Of a stretch of 64,000 bases of DNA, positions 35,000 to 44,208 are shown one piece after another. The stretch spans positions 496,001 through 560,000 of the forward strand of contig NZ_JBNAIM010000002.1 of assembly GCF_052048135.1 (NCBI RefSeq), written 5' to 3'. The notes under the pieces are model-generated. The model was not told where the DNA came from. It was given only the letters and a program-made list of their open reading frames with translations, and ran no database searches. Numbering within the stretch: position 1 is the first letter of the stretch; each line of letters opens with the position of its first letter. This DNA comes from Pelagibacter sp052048135 (GTDB lineage Bacteria > Pseudomonadota > Alphaproteobacteria > Pelagibacterales > Pelagibacteraceae). Position numbers and translations under genes: made by a program.

Positions 35000-35989
35000 A
35001 TGCTAGCTGATAAATTAATACAATACACAAACGACTACGATCTTTCAGATATCCATATTAGAGCCAACCAACCTTTAGCAATAAGGGTGAATGGTGAAAT
35101 AATGGTTTTTAAAGATGATATTATTACTCAAGTAGAACTAGAACAGTTTTGGAAATCAGTTTTAACCAAAAAACAATTAGTCGAAATTGTAAATAATAGA
35201 GACTTAGATTTTGCAACTGTTGTGAAACCTTATCGTTACAGAGCTAATGCTTATTATACAAGCTATGGACCAAGTATGGTTCTAAGAAAAATTGTAAGTG
35301 ATATTCCAGAAATGTCTAAATTGGGTTTACCCACTGCTGTTAATGATGCTATAAAACATAAAAGTGGATTAGTGCTTGTCACTGGTCAAACTGGATCTGG
35401 TAAATCAACTTCATTAGCTGCAATGATTGATCAAATAAATTCTCATCGATCAGAAAATATTATAACTATCGAAGATCCGATTGAATTTGTTCACAAAGCT
35501 AAAAAAAGCATTATTTCTCAAAGAGAAGTTGGAAAAGATACTGGAAGTTTTGCAAGAGCATTAAAGTCTGCACTAAGACAAGATCCTGATGTAATTTTAG
35601 TTGGAGAGATGAGAGATTTAGAAACCGTATCTCTTGCTCTAACGGCTGCGGAAACAGGTCACTTGGTATTTGGTACTTTACATGCAAGTGGTGCTGCATC
35701 TACCATTACAAGAATATTAGATGTGTTTCCTCCTGCTCAAAAAAATTTAGCACAGGCAATGTTAGCTGGCTCGATCAGAATGGTTTTGTCTCAACAACTA
35801 TTAAAGAAAAAAGGTGGTGGTAGAATTGCTGCCTTTGAAATAATGACAGGTACTCTTGCTGTTAGAAATTTAATTAGAGAAGGAAAAATGTCATCAGTAA
35901 CATCAACTTTACAAACTTCTGCAAAAGAAGGAATGATTACAATGGAGAAATACCTAGAAGGTTTAAAAGAAAAAGGATTAATTGACTAA
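35000..35989 (+). CDS. pilT: Pilus retraction ATPase
   Basis: A 329-residue PilT-family ATPase driving pilus retraction. It has Walker A G-Q-T-G-S-G-K-S-T at about 129-137, Asp box D-I-H-I-R and Walker B V-I-L-V-G-E-M-R-D. The His-box region is H-L-V-F-G-T-L-H. The PilT-specific C-terminal motif reads A-V-R-N-L-I-R-E, one residue from the canonical A-I-R-N-L-I-R-E. Its presence implies a dynamic type IVa pilus, useful for DNA uptake, adhesion or twitching. It overlaps the IalB-like gene by one base. Confidence 0.94.
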   Translation: MLADKLIQYTNDYDLSDIHIRANQPLAIRVNGEIMVFKDDIITQVELEQFWKSVLTKKQLVEIVNNRDLDFATVVKPYRYRANAYYTSYGPSMVLRKIVSDIPEMSKLGLPTAVNDAIKHKSGLVLVTGQTGSGKSTSLAAMIDQINSHRSENIITIEDPIEFVHKAKKSIISQREVGKDTGSFARALKSALRQDPDVILVGEMRDLETVSLALTAAETGHLVFGTLHASGAASTITRILDVFPPAQKNLAQAMLAGSIRMVLSQQLLKKKGGGRIAAFEIMTGTLAVRNLIREGKMSSVTSTLQTSAKEGMITMEKYLEGLKEKGLID

Positions 35990-36531
35990 TGATTAAGAAA
36001 TTTACTTTTATTTTACTTTGTTTTTTTTCATTAAATTTAACTTCGTTTGCTGAAGATAAAAACCCAGCCTCAGAACGATTTGGAGACTGGTTCTTAAACT
36101 GCAAGCAAAGCGATAACACTAATATCTGTGAATTAACTCAATTAATTACGTTAAAAGATAGCAATCTACAATTAAACCTTCTTTATTCAGCATTTAAGAA
36201 TAAAGAAAATCAAATTAAAGAAGTGTTTACAATCATTACTCCGCTTGGAGTTAATTTAGGCATCAATCCAGCGATAAGATTTGATAATGATAAACAATAT
36301 AATTTTAGATATTTAAAGTGTGAAAGTTTTGGTTGTGTAATTTCAATTACCAATAATACCCCTCAAAAAGAGGCTAATGAATTATTTGATCAAATTATTG
36401 ATAAATTCATCAAATCGAACGAACTTGAGGTTGCTATTCAAGGCTTTACTGGAAATCCAATTGTGATCAAAACATCCTTAAAAGGTTTTTCTAAGGGACT
36501 TACTCAGTTACAGAAAAAATCAAAATTTTGA
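35989..36531 (+). CDS. IalB-family exported protein
   Basis: A signal peptide (to about residue 21) is followed by an Invasion-associated locus B domain. It shows F-G-D-W-x-x-x-C near the start, a C-E-L-T-Q segment, and a second cysteine pair in Y-L-K-C-E-S-F-G-C. The 180-residue size is normal. The family is widespread in non-pathogenic alphaproteobacteria and its molecular role is unsettled. It is coupled to pilT by a one-base overlap and ends directly against the autotransporter gene. Confidence 0.87.
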   Translation: MIKKFTFILLCFFSLNLTSFAEDKNPASERFGDWFLNCKQSDNTNICELTQLITLKDSNLQLNLLYSAFKNKENQIKEVFTIITPLGVNLGINPAIRFDNDKQYNFRYLKCESFGCVISITNNTPQKEANELFDQIIDKFIKSNELEVAIQGFTGNPIVIKTSLKGFSKGLTQLQKKSKF

Positions 36532-39500
36532 TTAAGGTTTTCTTCTCAGTCTAAAGTAACCTTTTTTGAATAATTCATACATTAAGATCACAAAAGCAAT
36601 AAAAGTAATGAATGGTAGATAGATTAAAGAGTAGTAATAATTTTTCTTTAATATCTCAAACATCGTTAAATCGTTCAGTCTGATATCATTTAATCTATTT
36701 GCAACTAAAGAGATCGCATTCTCATCTTCAATATTACATTTTTCTAATAGATTTACTATTTGAGGTCTAGATAAATACATTAGAGATTGATATAATCTTA
36801 CATCTTCTAATACTTTGCAATCAAAGTTTTCATAAATATCTTTGTAAGCTCTGTAACTTGTAGTTTGTTTTTGGAATAATAATGCAAGACTTCTTCTAAC
36901 TGTATCAACAATTGTTTCTTCTTCTTTTTCAACTTTAGGTAAAATGATTTTAACGACTTTTTCTTTTTGCTCATCTACTTTTTCAGTTATGACTGCTGGT
37001 ATTCTTCCTCTACCAAAATCACCAAATAATTTTCTAAATGTTAATGAAAATAAATTTCCTTCATAGTCATTTTCTGTATTTTGAGTATAAAATAAATTAG
37101 CCATTAAACTTGTTCCACTTTCTGAATTTAAAAAATTATAACCAAGTCCTGCAGCTAAAAACTGATCTTTGTCTTTTGGTAAATCTAAATCAAAATTAGA
37201 GCTAGTTGCAAACTTTGCAGATGCAGTAGTGCCTTCTAGATAATGATCTTCACTTGCAAATATTGCAAAGCTAAATTGGTTGGTGATATTTTCAATAGTT
37301 GAAAAGTTTTTATCAAGTGAAAAACCTACTTCAGGTTTAATAGTTAACAGATTTTCATTATCCACCTTAAGTGCAAGACTTCCACCTTTTTCATCAATAT
37401 CATCTTTTAATTCATAAGTTGTACTTAGAGACATGCTCGGAGATAAATTTAAACCAAGAATATTATATTTTCTTAAATAAGTTGCCCCAGCCTGTAATCC
37501 TAGGTCAGTAGTTTCTGATTTATAAATATCATTAACTGAAGTACCAAATACAGAAACTTTTCTCTCATTTTGTCTATTAGTTAAATATCCACCAAGTTTA
37601 AGATTTAAATTATAATCATCATCACTGACTTGTTTAAATACACTTGTATGTAGCGTGTAAGCGTTAGTTTCACCATAATCATTATTATAATCTATATCGG
37701 TCCCTGAGAATCCATAGGCATAACCATAAAAATCTTTATCACTATCTTTAAATTGTTGACCAAATAAAACACCATAAGTATCGGATTTATAACCAGTATA
37801 ATCTGTTCCTATATTTTCATTTTCTGAACTAGTGCCATAAGTTCTTAGAAATGAAGAACGATCTTCTGAACTAAATCTACTCAGTAAAGTTCTATTTTTA
37901 TTATTTTTTATAAACCCTAAAACAGATTGATCTGAAAAATCATAATAATCATTGTAACTAGCCTTTTCTCCATATAGCCCTTCACTTTGAAGGTTATCTA
38001 AAGTGAGATCTGCTAAATTGTTTTGAGTAAAATTACTAACTGATGAATTGGTATTAGTAGATACAATATTATCTAAAGCTTTTTGATAAAATTGATGGTT
38101 TGAAATACTTTTTAATGAACTGTTTGCTAACAGTGTTCCTTTAGTTTTATTCAATTCTGTATTTACTGAATTAGCATCGGATGATTTTAGAACATTTGCT
38201 ACTTCTAAGATTTTACCAGCTGTTGCATCATCAAATATTTGAGCGATGTCTTTAAAATTATTTCTTGTTGTTAAACTTTTAATTGTATTCGATGAAACTC
38301 CGCCATCTTCATCTATATTTAAAAACACTTTTCTATTAACGGTGTCATAAGAAATAGAAGTAGTTGCATCACCAAGGTATGAGCTATTACTTACAGTAGT
38401 AGATGCAAAAGTACCAGATAATGAATTTCCAGATCCTCCGGATCCATCAAAAATTGTAAACGTTGCATCAGAGTAAGTTGTGTTTGCTGGTTCTAAAACT
38501 AATGCACCTGCAAGTGTAATATTTCCAGATACAACTACTTTATCAGATGTCGTATCATTAAATTCAATTGTAGTTGTTGAATTATCATCTAAAGTAACGT
38601 TGCCATCTATTGTTAAGGTTCCAATACTATTACCAGGTGCTAAATTAGCTGTTGCAACTGTAACATTCCCTCCAATAGTTGCCCCTCCAGATAAAGTACC
38701 ACCACTAACGGTTACATTATTTTCAATAATTTGATTTCCACTATCTGCGGCTAAACCTGCATAAAGAGTACCAGCGGATACAGTAAGATCTCCATCAAAA
38801 GTATTTACCCCTCTTAAAGTTAAAGCACCACTTCCTGATTTTGTTAATGCCCCTGTACCAGAGATAACACTTGCTAATGTTGAGTCGCTACTATTTCTAA
38901 TTTCTAAATCATCATTTAATGCTATTGCTGCTGCAGAAATTTCTGTACCAATTAATGTTGAGCTTGCAGATACTGTAGTTGTACCAGTGTATGATTGTGT
39001 ACCTGTTGTTGTAACATCTGCACCAATATTCGATGTCCCTGATACAGACATATTCGTTACGCCTGAAACAGCGCCATCCAAGTCTAAATTTCCAGTTATT
39101 GTTAAATCTTCTGTTCCTGATGCAGTAACTGCAGCTAATGCAATGGTTGGACCTGTTAGATTAACATCTGAACCTAGTGTTGTTGTTCCACTATAAGTTT
39201 GAGTTCCATCAGTATTTATAGCACCATTTAGAGTACTGGTGCCTGAAACTGTTAGATTTGCTGTGGTGCCATCTGCATCACTATTATTTATTCTGTTGCC
39301 AGATCCTGCTCCTGAAATTACTAAACTTGATACAGATAAAGTATTTTGTAAATCTAATGTACCAGCTGAACTAATTGTTAAAGTGCCTGTACCTAAATCT
39401 CCACTACCCGAAACTAACAATGTTCCTTCTGTGATAGTAGTTCCTCCAGTATAACTATTATCAGCACTTAATTCTAAAATTCCATTTCCTGTTTTTTCTA

Positions 39501-40965
39501 AACTTCGTGTACCACTATCAGTAATACCACCACTTAAAGTCAATTGAGTTCCATCAACATCTACTGTTGAATTCGCAAATAATGTGATTGAACCCGCAAA
39601 TGTACTTGTGCCTGTAGAAGTAGATATAGTTCCACTATTTCTAAGTGATTCAGTTGTTGAATAATTAACGTTTTGAAAGTCAATTGTAGCACCTGATGCA
39701 ACTGTTGTAAAATTATTAGTGTTGCCAAGAGCATTATTAGATGAAATCATTAATGAACCTGCGTTTACATTTACTGCTCCTCCAAAGTTATTATTACCTG
39801 ACAAAGTTAAGGAACCAGTTCCTGCTTTTGTAATAGCGCCCGTGCCTGTACCATCATCGCTTTGAATAATTCCCGAAAAAGTTGTTGATGAATTATCAGC
39901 TCCAACAGTTAGGACCTCTTTACTTGTGATATCAATTGTACCTGCACCTGCAATTGAACCTATAGTATCTGAATTATTGATATCAAAAATTGCCCCACTC
40001 TCAACTGTCACAGCCGTATTATCTGATAATGTTCCACCATTCAATCTAACTGTTCCATCACTAATTGTAGTGATGCCAGAGTAAGTGTTTGTTCCTGATA
40101 ATGTTAATGTGCTTGAGCCTGATTTAGTTAGAGTTCCAGAACCTGTTATATTACCTGAAATAGTTTGGTCTGAATTAGACGAAAAAGTAAATGTGCCACT
40201 ATTATCAATCTCTCCAGAATATGACCCTGAATTTAGTTGTCCTGAAACATTTAACGTTCCAGCATTTATATTTGTATCACCTGTGTAGGTATTTGTACCA
40301 CTAAGCACTAAAATTCCAGATCCAGACTTAATTAAAGTACCATTTCTAACATTTCCTGACATGGTTTGTGTTACACTACTATCAATACTAAATGTTTGAT
40401 TATCATTATAAAGATTAACTGTTCCAGATATTTCATTATTACTTCTTGATGACAAAATTAAATCTCCGGCAGAAAAATCTATATTCCCAGACAAAGTCAA
40501 TGCACCAGAATTTGTAGCATCTCCTAATTCACTAGAGGCTTGTATTGAAATAGCATTACTTAAGGTTCTAGCACCTGTACTGTCTGAGGATAATGTCCCA
40601 CCGTTTAATCTAACTGTTCCTGAGCCTAAAGTATTATTATTTGATGCTGCAACAGTTCCCTCAGTAATAATGATGTCTGCAGAAAAATTTGTTATGTTAG
40701 TATCATTAAATACCAATGTTCCATTTCCCGTTTTTGTAATTGAATATGAAGTTGAAAGTATTGGAGCTTCAATTCTATACACCGCATCATTTGTAATACT
40801 ATACGTACGGTTCTGTTTTATAGATCCTTGCAAATCAACAGCGGTATTTACAGTGGTGTCAGTACTTGCAGGAACAACGTCTGCAAAAGTATTTATGCTA
40901 TTAAAATTAAGAAAAACATAAACTATGGAAACTATTTTTATTAAATTAAATAATTTTTTTTGCAT
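36532..40965 (-). CDS. Autotransporter adhesin with extra C-terminal membrane tail
   Basis: A 1477-residue type Va autotransporter. A signal peptide (about 1-28) precedes a beta-helix passenger to about 1030 with at least six passenger-associated transport repeats (T-K-x-G-x-G-x-L-x-L-S-G-x-N-x-Y/F). A 12-strand-type barrel follows (about 1030-1321). Autotransporters normally stop at the barrel's last aromatic strand, but here about 156 residues follow. They comprise a charged linker, a helical region with two cysteines, one transmembrane helix (about 1449-1466) and a basic end. The tail would lie in the periplasm and could anchor in the inner membrane. The gene is divergent from a small membrane protein gene. 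Confidence 0.88.
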   Translation of the reverse strand: MQKKLFNLIKIVSIVYVFLNFNSINTFADVVPASTDTTVNTAVDLQGSIKQNRTYSITNDAVYRIEAPILSTSYSITKTGNGTLVFNDTNITNFSADIIITEGTVAASNNNTLGSGTVRLNGGTLSSDSTGARTLSNAISIQASSELGDATNSGALTLSGNIDFSAGDLILSSRSNNEISGTVNLYNDNQTFSIDSSVTQTMSGNVRNGTLIKSGSGILVLSGTNTYTGDTNINAGTLNVSGQLNSGSYSGEIDNSGTFTFSSNSDQTISGNITGSGTLTKSGSSTLTLSGTNTYSGITTISDGTVRLNGGTLSDNTAVTVESGAIFDINNSDTIGSIAGAGTIDITSKEVLTVGADNSSTTFSGIIQSDDGTGTGAITKAGTGSLTLSGNNNFGGAVNVNAGSLMISSNNALGNTNNFTTVASGATIDFQNVNYSTTESLRNSGTISTSTGTSTFAGSITLFANSTVDVDGTQLTLSGGITDSGTRSLEKTGNGILELSADNSYTGGTTITEGTLLVSGSGDLGTGTLTISSAGTLDLQNTLSVSSLVISGAGSGNRINNSDADGTTANLTVSGTSTLNGAINTDGTQTYSGTTTLGSDVNLTGPTIALAAVTASGTEDLTITGNLDLDGAVSGVTNMSVSGTSNIGADVTTTGTQSYTGTTTVSASSTLIGTEISAAAIALNDDLEIRNSSDSTLASVISGTGALTKSGSGALTLRGVNTFDGDLTVSAGTLYAGLAADSGNQIIENNVTVSGGTLSGGATIGGNVTVATANLAPGNSIGTLTIDGNVTLDDNSTTTIEFNDTTSDKVVVSGNITLAGALVLEPANTTYSDATFTIFDGSGGSGNSLSGTFASTTVSNSSYLGDATTSISYDTVNRKVFLNIDEDGGVSSNTIKSLTTRNNFKDIAQIFDDATAGKILEVANVLKSSDANSVNTELNKTKGTLLANSSLKSISNHQFYQKALDNIVSTNTNSSVSNFTQNNLADLTLDNLQSEGLYGEKASYNDYYDFSDQSVLGFIKNNKNRTLLSRFSSEDRSSFLRTYGTSSENENIGTDYTGYKSDTYGVLFGQQFKDSDKDFYGYAYGFSGTDIDYNNDYGETNAYTLHTSVFKQVSDDDYNLNLKLGGYLTNRQNERKVSVFGTSVNDIYKSETTDLGLQAGATYLRKYNILGLNLSPSMSLSTTYELKDDIDEKGGSLALKVDNENLLTIKPEVGFSLDKNFSTIENITNQFSFAIFASEDHYLEGTTASAKFATSSNFDLDLPKDKDQFLAAGLGYNFLNSESGTSLMANLFYTQNTENDYEGNLFSLTFRKLFGDFGRGRIPAVITEKVDEQKEKVVKIILPKVEKEEETIVDTVRRSLALLFQKQTTSYRAYKDIYENFDCKVLEDVRLYQSLMYLSRPQIVNLLEKCNIEDENAISLVANRLNDIRLNDLTMFEILKKNYYYSLIYLPFITFIAFVILMYELFKKGYFRLRRKP
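38785..40760 (-). repeat. Passenger-associated transport repeats in autotransporter
   Basis: Six degenerate copies of a roughly 32-codon unit encode T-K-x-G-x-G-x-L-x-L-S-G-x-N-x-Y-x-G-x-T-x-I-x-x-G-T. They lie near residues 72, 205, 275, 373, 485 and 701. The spacing is irregular, so this is a protein-level repeat and not a tandem DNA satellite. Confidence 0.8.
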
Positions 40966-41080
40966 TTTAATTAGATTATATATTTAACTTAATTTTATTC
41001 CTTTGTATGCCTCTAAAATTACTAATCAAATTAATTTCTAAAACCTTGTTTTTTTTAAAACCATGTGAGATAAGTACACC

Positions 41081-41359
41081 ATGTCAAAAATAGATTTAGA
41101 TGAAATTTATAATCCTTCACATAAACTAAAATCAGGTTTCTATGAGACTATTCATCATCAATCATTAACTGACAAAAAAAATAAATTTTTTCAAAATCAT
41201 ATTTCAACTTTAATTAAAGAAAAAAAGGAAAAAGTTTCTAGCGAAGCATTATTTCAAAAATTAAATAATTCAAGATTAAAAAAACAGAAAAAACAAAAAA
41301 TAATTACTTATTGTTTTTTGTTAGCTTTTATTGGACTTTCATTTTTTCTTAGTTTTTAA
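41081..41359 (+). CDS. Small tail-anchored membrane protein (92 aa)
   Basis: An unrecognised protein. Its first 70 residues are polar and lysine-rich with helical character, ending in K-K-Q-K-K-Q-K. One transmembrane helix makes up the C-terminus (about 74-91). No signal peptide is present, so the soluble part should be cytoplasmic. It is divergent from the autotransporter gene (115-base gap) and its end overlaps the convergent phosphatase gene by 11 bases. Function unknown. Confidence 0.62.
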   Translation: MSKIDLDEIYNPSHKLKSGFYETIHHQSLTDKKNKFFQNHISTLIKEKKEKVSSEALFQKLNNSRLKKQKKQKIITYCFLLAFIGLSFFLSF

Positions 41360-43346
41360 GATCAATACCTAACATTGTAATATCATCTCTTAATTTAATT
41401 CCATGATTAAGTTTTTTAACCACCATTTCAATAGTGTCTTTAAGAGATAAATCTTTATTACTCAAAACAATATCTTCAACCCCTTTAGAAGTAAGCTCTT
41501 GTCCATTTTCCAAATAACCTTCAGTTACTCCATCGGTATAGATAAATATTTTTTTATTTTCTAAATTTAATTTAGAAGTTTTAATCATTGTCTCATTTTT
41601 TATATTCATTAAACCTAAAGGTGGAGAGCTTGCTTTATGATAATCAAATGTATTTTGATTTTTGTCATAGATCATTATCGACTCGTGACCAAAATTAACA
41701 AACTCCATTTCATTTGTTTTTAAATTTATTTTTCCAATAACCGCAGTAATAAACATTCCTTGATAAGAGGATTCTTTTACCTGATTGTTAATATTCATAA
41801 CCAATTTATTTAAATCAAAATTTAATTTTGATAATGCTTTGAATACAGATGAGGCATTAGCCATCAGCATTCCAGCTTTAACTCCTTTGCCAGATACATC
41901 TGCTAGAGTAAAATAAATTTGCTCGTCATTAGTTTTGATATGATCAAAATAATCACCAGACACATCTCTTGCGGGAATGTTTGTTGCGAAAATTTCTCGA
42001 AAAGGTTTTTTTAAATCTGGAAATAATTTCTTTTGAACCTCTCCAGCAATTTCTCTTTCTTTTTTTAGAACTAATTGTTTTTTTTCATTATCTAAAGCAG
42101 CTTGATTTTCTTCAACAAATCTCCAATATAATACAATTGTAAATAGGATCATGCTTGTTAAGATCGTATTATAAACATCCACAAAATAATTTTGATTGTA
42201 CATAATTAAACTTGCAAAAAATAAAGTAGCAATCTGAGCTGCAAAAAATAAAATTGAAAAAGCTGGTCTTATATAACTCGTAAAAATAATGACTAATATT
42301 AAGCTTAAAATTAAAATTATATTTTCAATTAATTTAGTGATGTGATTGGTAATTAAAAAATCATTTGATAAAATATTTTCAATAATAGTAGCATGCACTT
42401 CCACTCCTGGAATAATTTTATTAGAAGGTGTTTTTATTAAATCAAAAATCCCTTGTGCTGATGAACCTACTAAAACAATTTTGTCTTTAATTCTGCTTTG
42501 ATCAAATTGATTATAAAAAACATCTGATGCAGAAATATAAAAGTTATCATCAAATTTTTTGTATTTAACGTTAAATAAAGTATTTTCGTCAGTTTTAATT
42601 AAATTTGTTCGAGTTTTAATTGCTTGAATACCCGATGAGTTTGTTTCAATTAAAATACTTTTTTGATCATTAAATAATCGAATAGCCTCCAAGGATAATG
42701 CTGGCACGATAGTATCATTGATATTAATCATCATTGGAACTGATCTTAAAATTCCATCCTCACTTTCAATAATTGAAATTGTTCCTAACCCTTTAGCTTT
42801 TTCATTAAATTTCGGAAGAGAGGTAATTAAACCATTAAATGTGTATAAATAGTCTGAAGGACTTTTCCCTCGTTTAATTAAGTTTGCCTTAATATTTAAA
42901 TTTTGTTCCAAATCTTCATCTACAACTGTACCTACAACTGGCAAGATAATATTAGATTTGTCAATCGTATCATATAAAAGCTGATCACTATCAAACATAA
43001 TATTACTTTGATTTTCTAAATTAAATTCTTCAATAAATAATTGAGGATTTTGTTTATCAGGTTCACTAAAGAAAATATCAAATGCAATGACTTTTGCATT
43101 TGCTGAATTTAAATTATTTATAATTTTAGAATGAATATCTCTTCGCCATGGGAATTGACCTAATTTTTTTAAACTTTTTTCATCAATATCAACGATGATT
43201 ACATCATTGGTAATTGGTTTTATTTCAAATAATTTTTGAAAAAAATCATAATTTAAATAGCTTATTCTCTTTTGAAAATTATTTTCAAAATTATTAAAAA
43301 TTACAAAAATGATGATAATGGATAAAATTGTTAATTTTTTTTTCAA
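41349..43346 (-). CDS. CHASE2 sensor - SpoIIE-type PP2C phosphatase
   Basis: A 665-residue membrane receptor. An N-terminal helix precedes an extracytoplasmic CHASE2 domain (about 35-325; V-I-I-V-D-I-D-E-K-S-L and F-P-W-R-R). Three membrane helices follow (about 335-415), then a short coiled coil and a PP2C/SpoIIE domain (about 440-665). Metal-binding motifs D-V-S-G-D-Y-F-D, A-D-V-S-G-K-G, Y-T-D-G-V-T-E and D-D-I-T-M are intact. It should dephosphorylate a STAS protein in response to an envelope signal. It follows the FecR gene by ten bases. The obvious STAS substrate in the window is at 19.7 kb. Confidence 0.93.
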   Translation of the reverse strand: MKKKLTILSIIIIFVIFNNFENNFQKRISYLNYDFFQKLFEIKPITNDVIIVDIDEKSLKKLGQFPWRRDIHSKIINNLNSANAKVIAFDIFFSEPDKQNPQLFIEEFNLENQSNIMFDSDQLLYDTIDKSNIILPVVGTVVDEDLEQNLNIKANLIKRGKSPSDYLYTFNGLITSLPKFNEKAKGLGTISIIESEDGILRSVPMMININDTIVPALSLEAIRLFNDQKSILIETNSSGIQAIKTRTNLIKTDENTLFNVKYKKFDDNFYISASDVFYNQFDQSRIKDKIVLVGSSAQGIFDLIKTPSNKIIPGVEVHATIIENILSNDFLITNHITKLIENIILILSLILVIIFTSYIRPAFSILFFAAQIATLFFASLIMYNQNYFVDVYNTILTSMILFTIVLYWRFVEENQAALDNEKKQLVLKKEREIAGEVQKKLFPDLKKPFREIFATNIPARDVSGDYFDHIKTNDEQIYFTLADVSGKGVKAGMLMANASSVFKALSKLNFDLNKLVMNINNQVKESSYQGMFITAVIGKINLKTNEMEFVNFGHESIMIYDKNQNTFDYHKASSPPLGLMNIKNETMIKTSKLNLENKKIFIYTDGVTEGYLENGQELTSKGVEDIVLSNKDLSLKDTIEMVVKKLNHGIKLRDDITMLGIDLKN

Positions 43347-43356
43347 AATAATAAAA

Positions 43357-44004
43357 TTACTTTAAAGTGCAATGGCTATTTTTTACAATACAGCCTGCAT
43401 TTTCCATTTCTTCATCAAAAATCTTTGGATGTCTTAATGCATAAAGATTAGATAAATAGTTTATTCCATATCTTTTAAATTTTCCATCACTTGTCATTGC
43501 TCCTGACTCGTGACCAAAGGATGTGATATCATCTATCAAATTCCTATCGTTATCAAAAAGAGTTGTTCTACCATAACAATTACAAAAATAAGTTCTATTA
43601 TCCTCTGGCTCTATATCAATAAATATTGAAGTTCCTCTTATACCTATTGTTCCATTTGGAACTTTAACTTTTAACTCTTCTTTACGTTTTCCAAACACTG
43701 CATGCACTGAACCTTCAATTACATTGATTAATTTTTTTGACACAAATTCTATTTTTGTTTCGGGTCTTATTAAATAAAAATCATCATTATTTTTAATAAT
43801 TGTTTTTTCCTTTTTTGTCTCAATAACTTTTTTATTTAAGTCTTGAAAATTTGAATTCGCCTCTTTGCCATTTATTAAAAAAGATCCAGATAAGATATGA
43901 TTTTGTTCTATAGTGTTTGCTGATAAAATATTTACTTTAAATAATGGTATTAAACTCAATAATGCAAATGTTTTGCAAAAATGTCTTTTTTTAATATCAG
44001 TCAT
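43357..44004 (-). CDS. Exported FecR-domain protein, small
   Basis: A 215-residue protein with an N-terminal signal segment (about 10-30) and a FecR domain. The domain is recognisable from V-I-E-G-S-V-H-A-V-F-G and V-P-N-G-T-I-G-I-R-G-T-S-I-F. Four cysteines toward the C-terminus (C-N-C and two near the end) suggest disulfides in the periplasm. It is encoded directly ahead of the CHASE2-SpoIIE phosphatase, so it may modulate that receptor's extracytoplasmic domain. No TonB receptor or FecI partner is present. Confidence 0.83.
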   Translation of the reverse strand: MTDIKKRHFCKTFALLSLIPLFKVNILSANTIEQNHILSGSFLINGKEANSNFQDLNKKVIETKKEKTIIKNNDDFYLIRPETKIEFVSKKLINVIEGSVHAVFGKRKEELKVKVPNGTIGIRGTSIFIDIEPEDNRTYFCNCYGRTTLFDNDRNLIDDITSFGHESGAMTSDGKFKRYGINYLSNLYALRHPKIFDEEMENAGCIVKNSHCTLK

Positions 44005-44182
44005 AATAATATTTTTTTTATATCATAAACAATCTCATGCCGATAGTAAAACCGATAGAATGGTCACAAATGGTCTACAACAAGCTACAAAGTTACCAAT
44101 TAGAGAATTATCTTTTAACAACCAAATCTTTTATGTGTTGATTTATTTCACTTTTAACATTAAAAACTCTGTTGATACGAAT

Positions 44183-44208
44183 GCCCTTGTAGCTCAGCTG
44201 GTAGAGCA
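44183..44208 (+). pseudogene. Truncated tRNA gene, 5' 26 bases only
   Basis: The sequence reads as the acceptor 5' strand GCCCTTG, then TA, then a complete D arm (GCTC, loop, GAGC) and base 26. The anticodon arm, T arm and 3' acceptor are missing; after GAGCA the sequence continues into a copy of the GNAT 3' end. The remnant cannot fold into a tRNA. A TGATAC box just upstream could be the -10 of its former promoter. The amino-acid identity cannot be read because the anticodon is absent. No matching 3' half was seen elsewhere in the window. Confidence 0.8.

Larger units (their letters stand above)
11921..44206. other. Putative 32-kb inserted block bracketed by direct repeats
   Basis: The segment lies between two nearly identical 125-base direct repeats and ends on the right with the first 26 bases of a tRNA gene. 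It holds the HMA and DM13 proteins, MoxR trio, FecR/TPR-barrel/STAS/kinase operon, type IV pilus locus, autotransporter and CHASE2-SpoIIE/FecR pair. Outside it, Mo-hydroxylase maturation genes on the left face a MocA-like gene on the right. No integrase or transposase gene is visible. A chromosomal rearrangement or an assembly join would also explain the repeat, so the block's status as an island is inference. Confidence 0.45.

Noticed and set aside
38785..40760. CRISPR array or DNA satellite
   Set aside because: The repeats are degenerate, unevenly spaced and in frame; they encode autotransporter passenger repeats.
38480..40921. Several Val/Pro-rich plus-strand frames opposite the autotransporter
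   Set aside because: They are antisense shadows of the repetitive passenger coding sequence, with no ribosome-binding sites or domain features.
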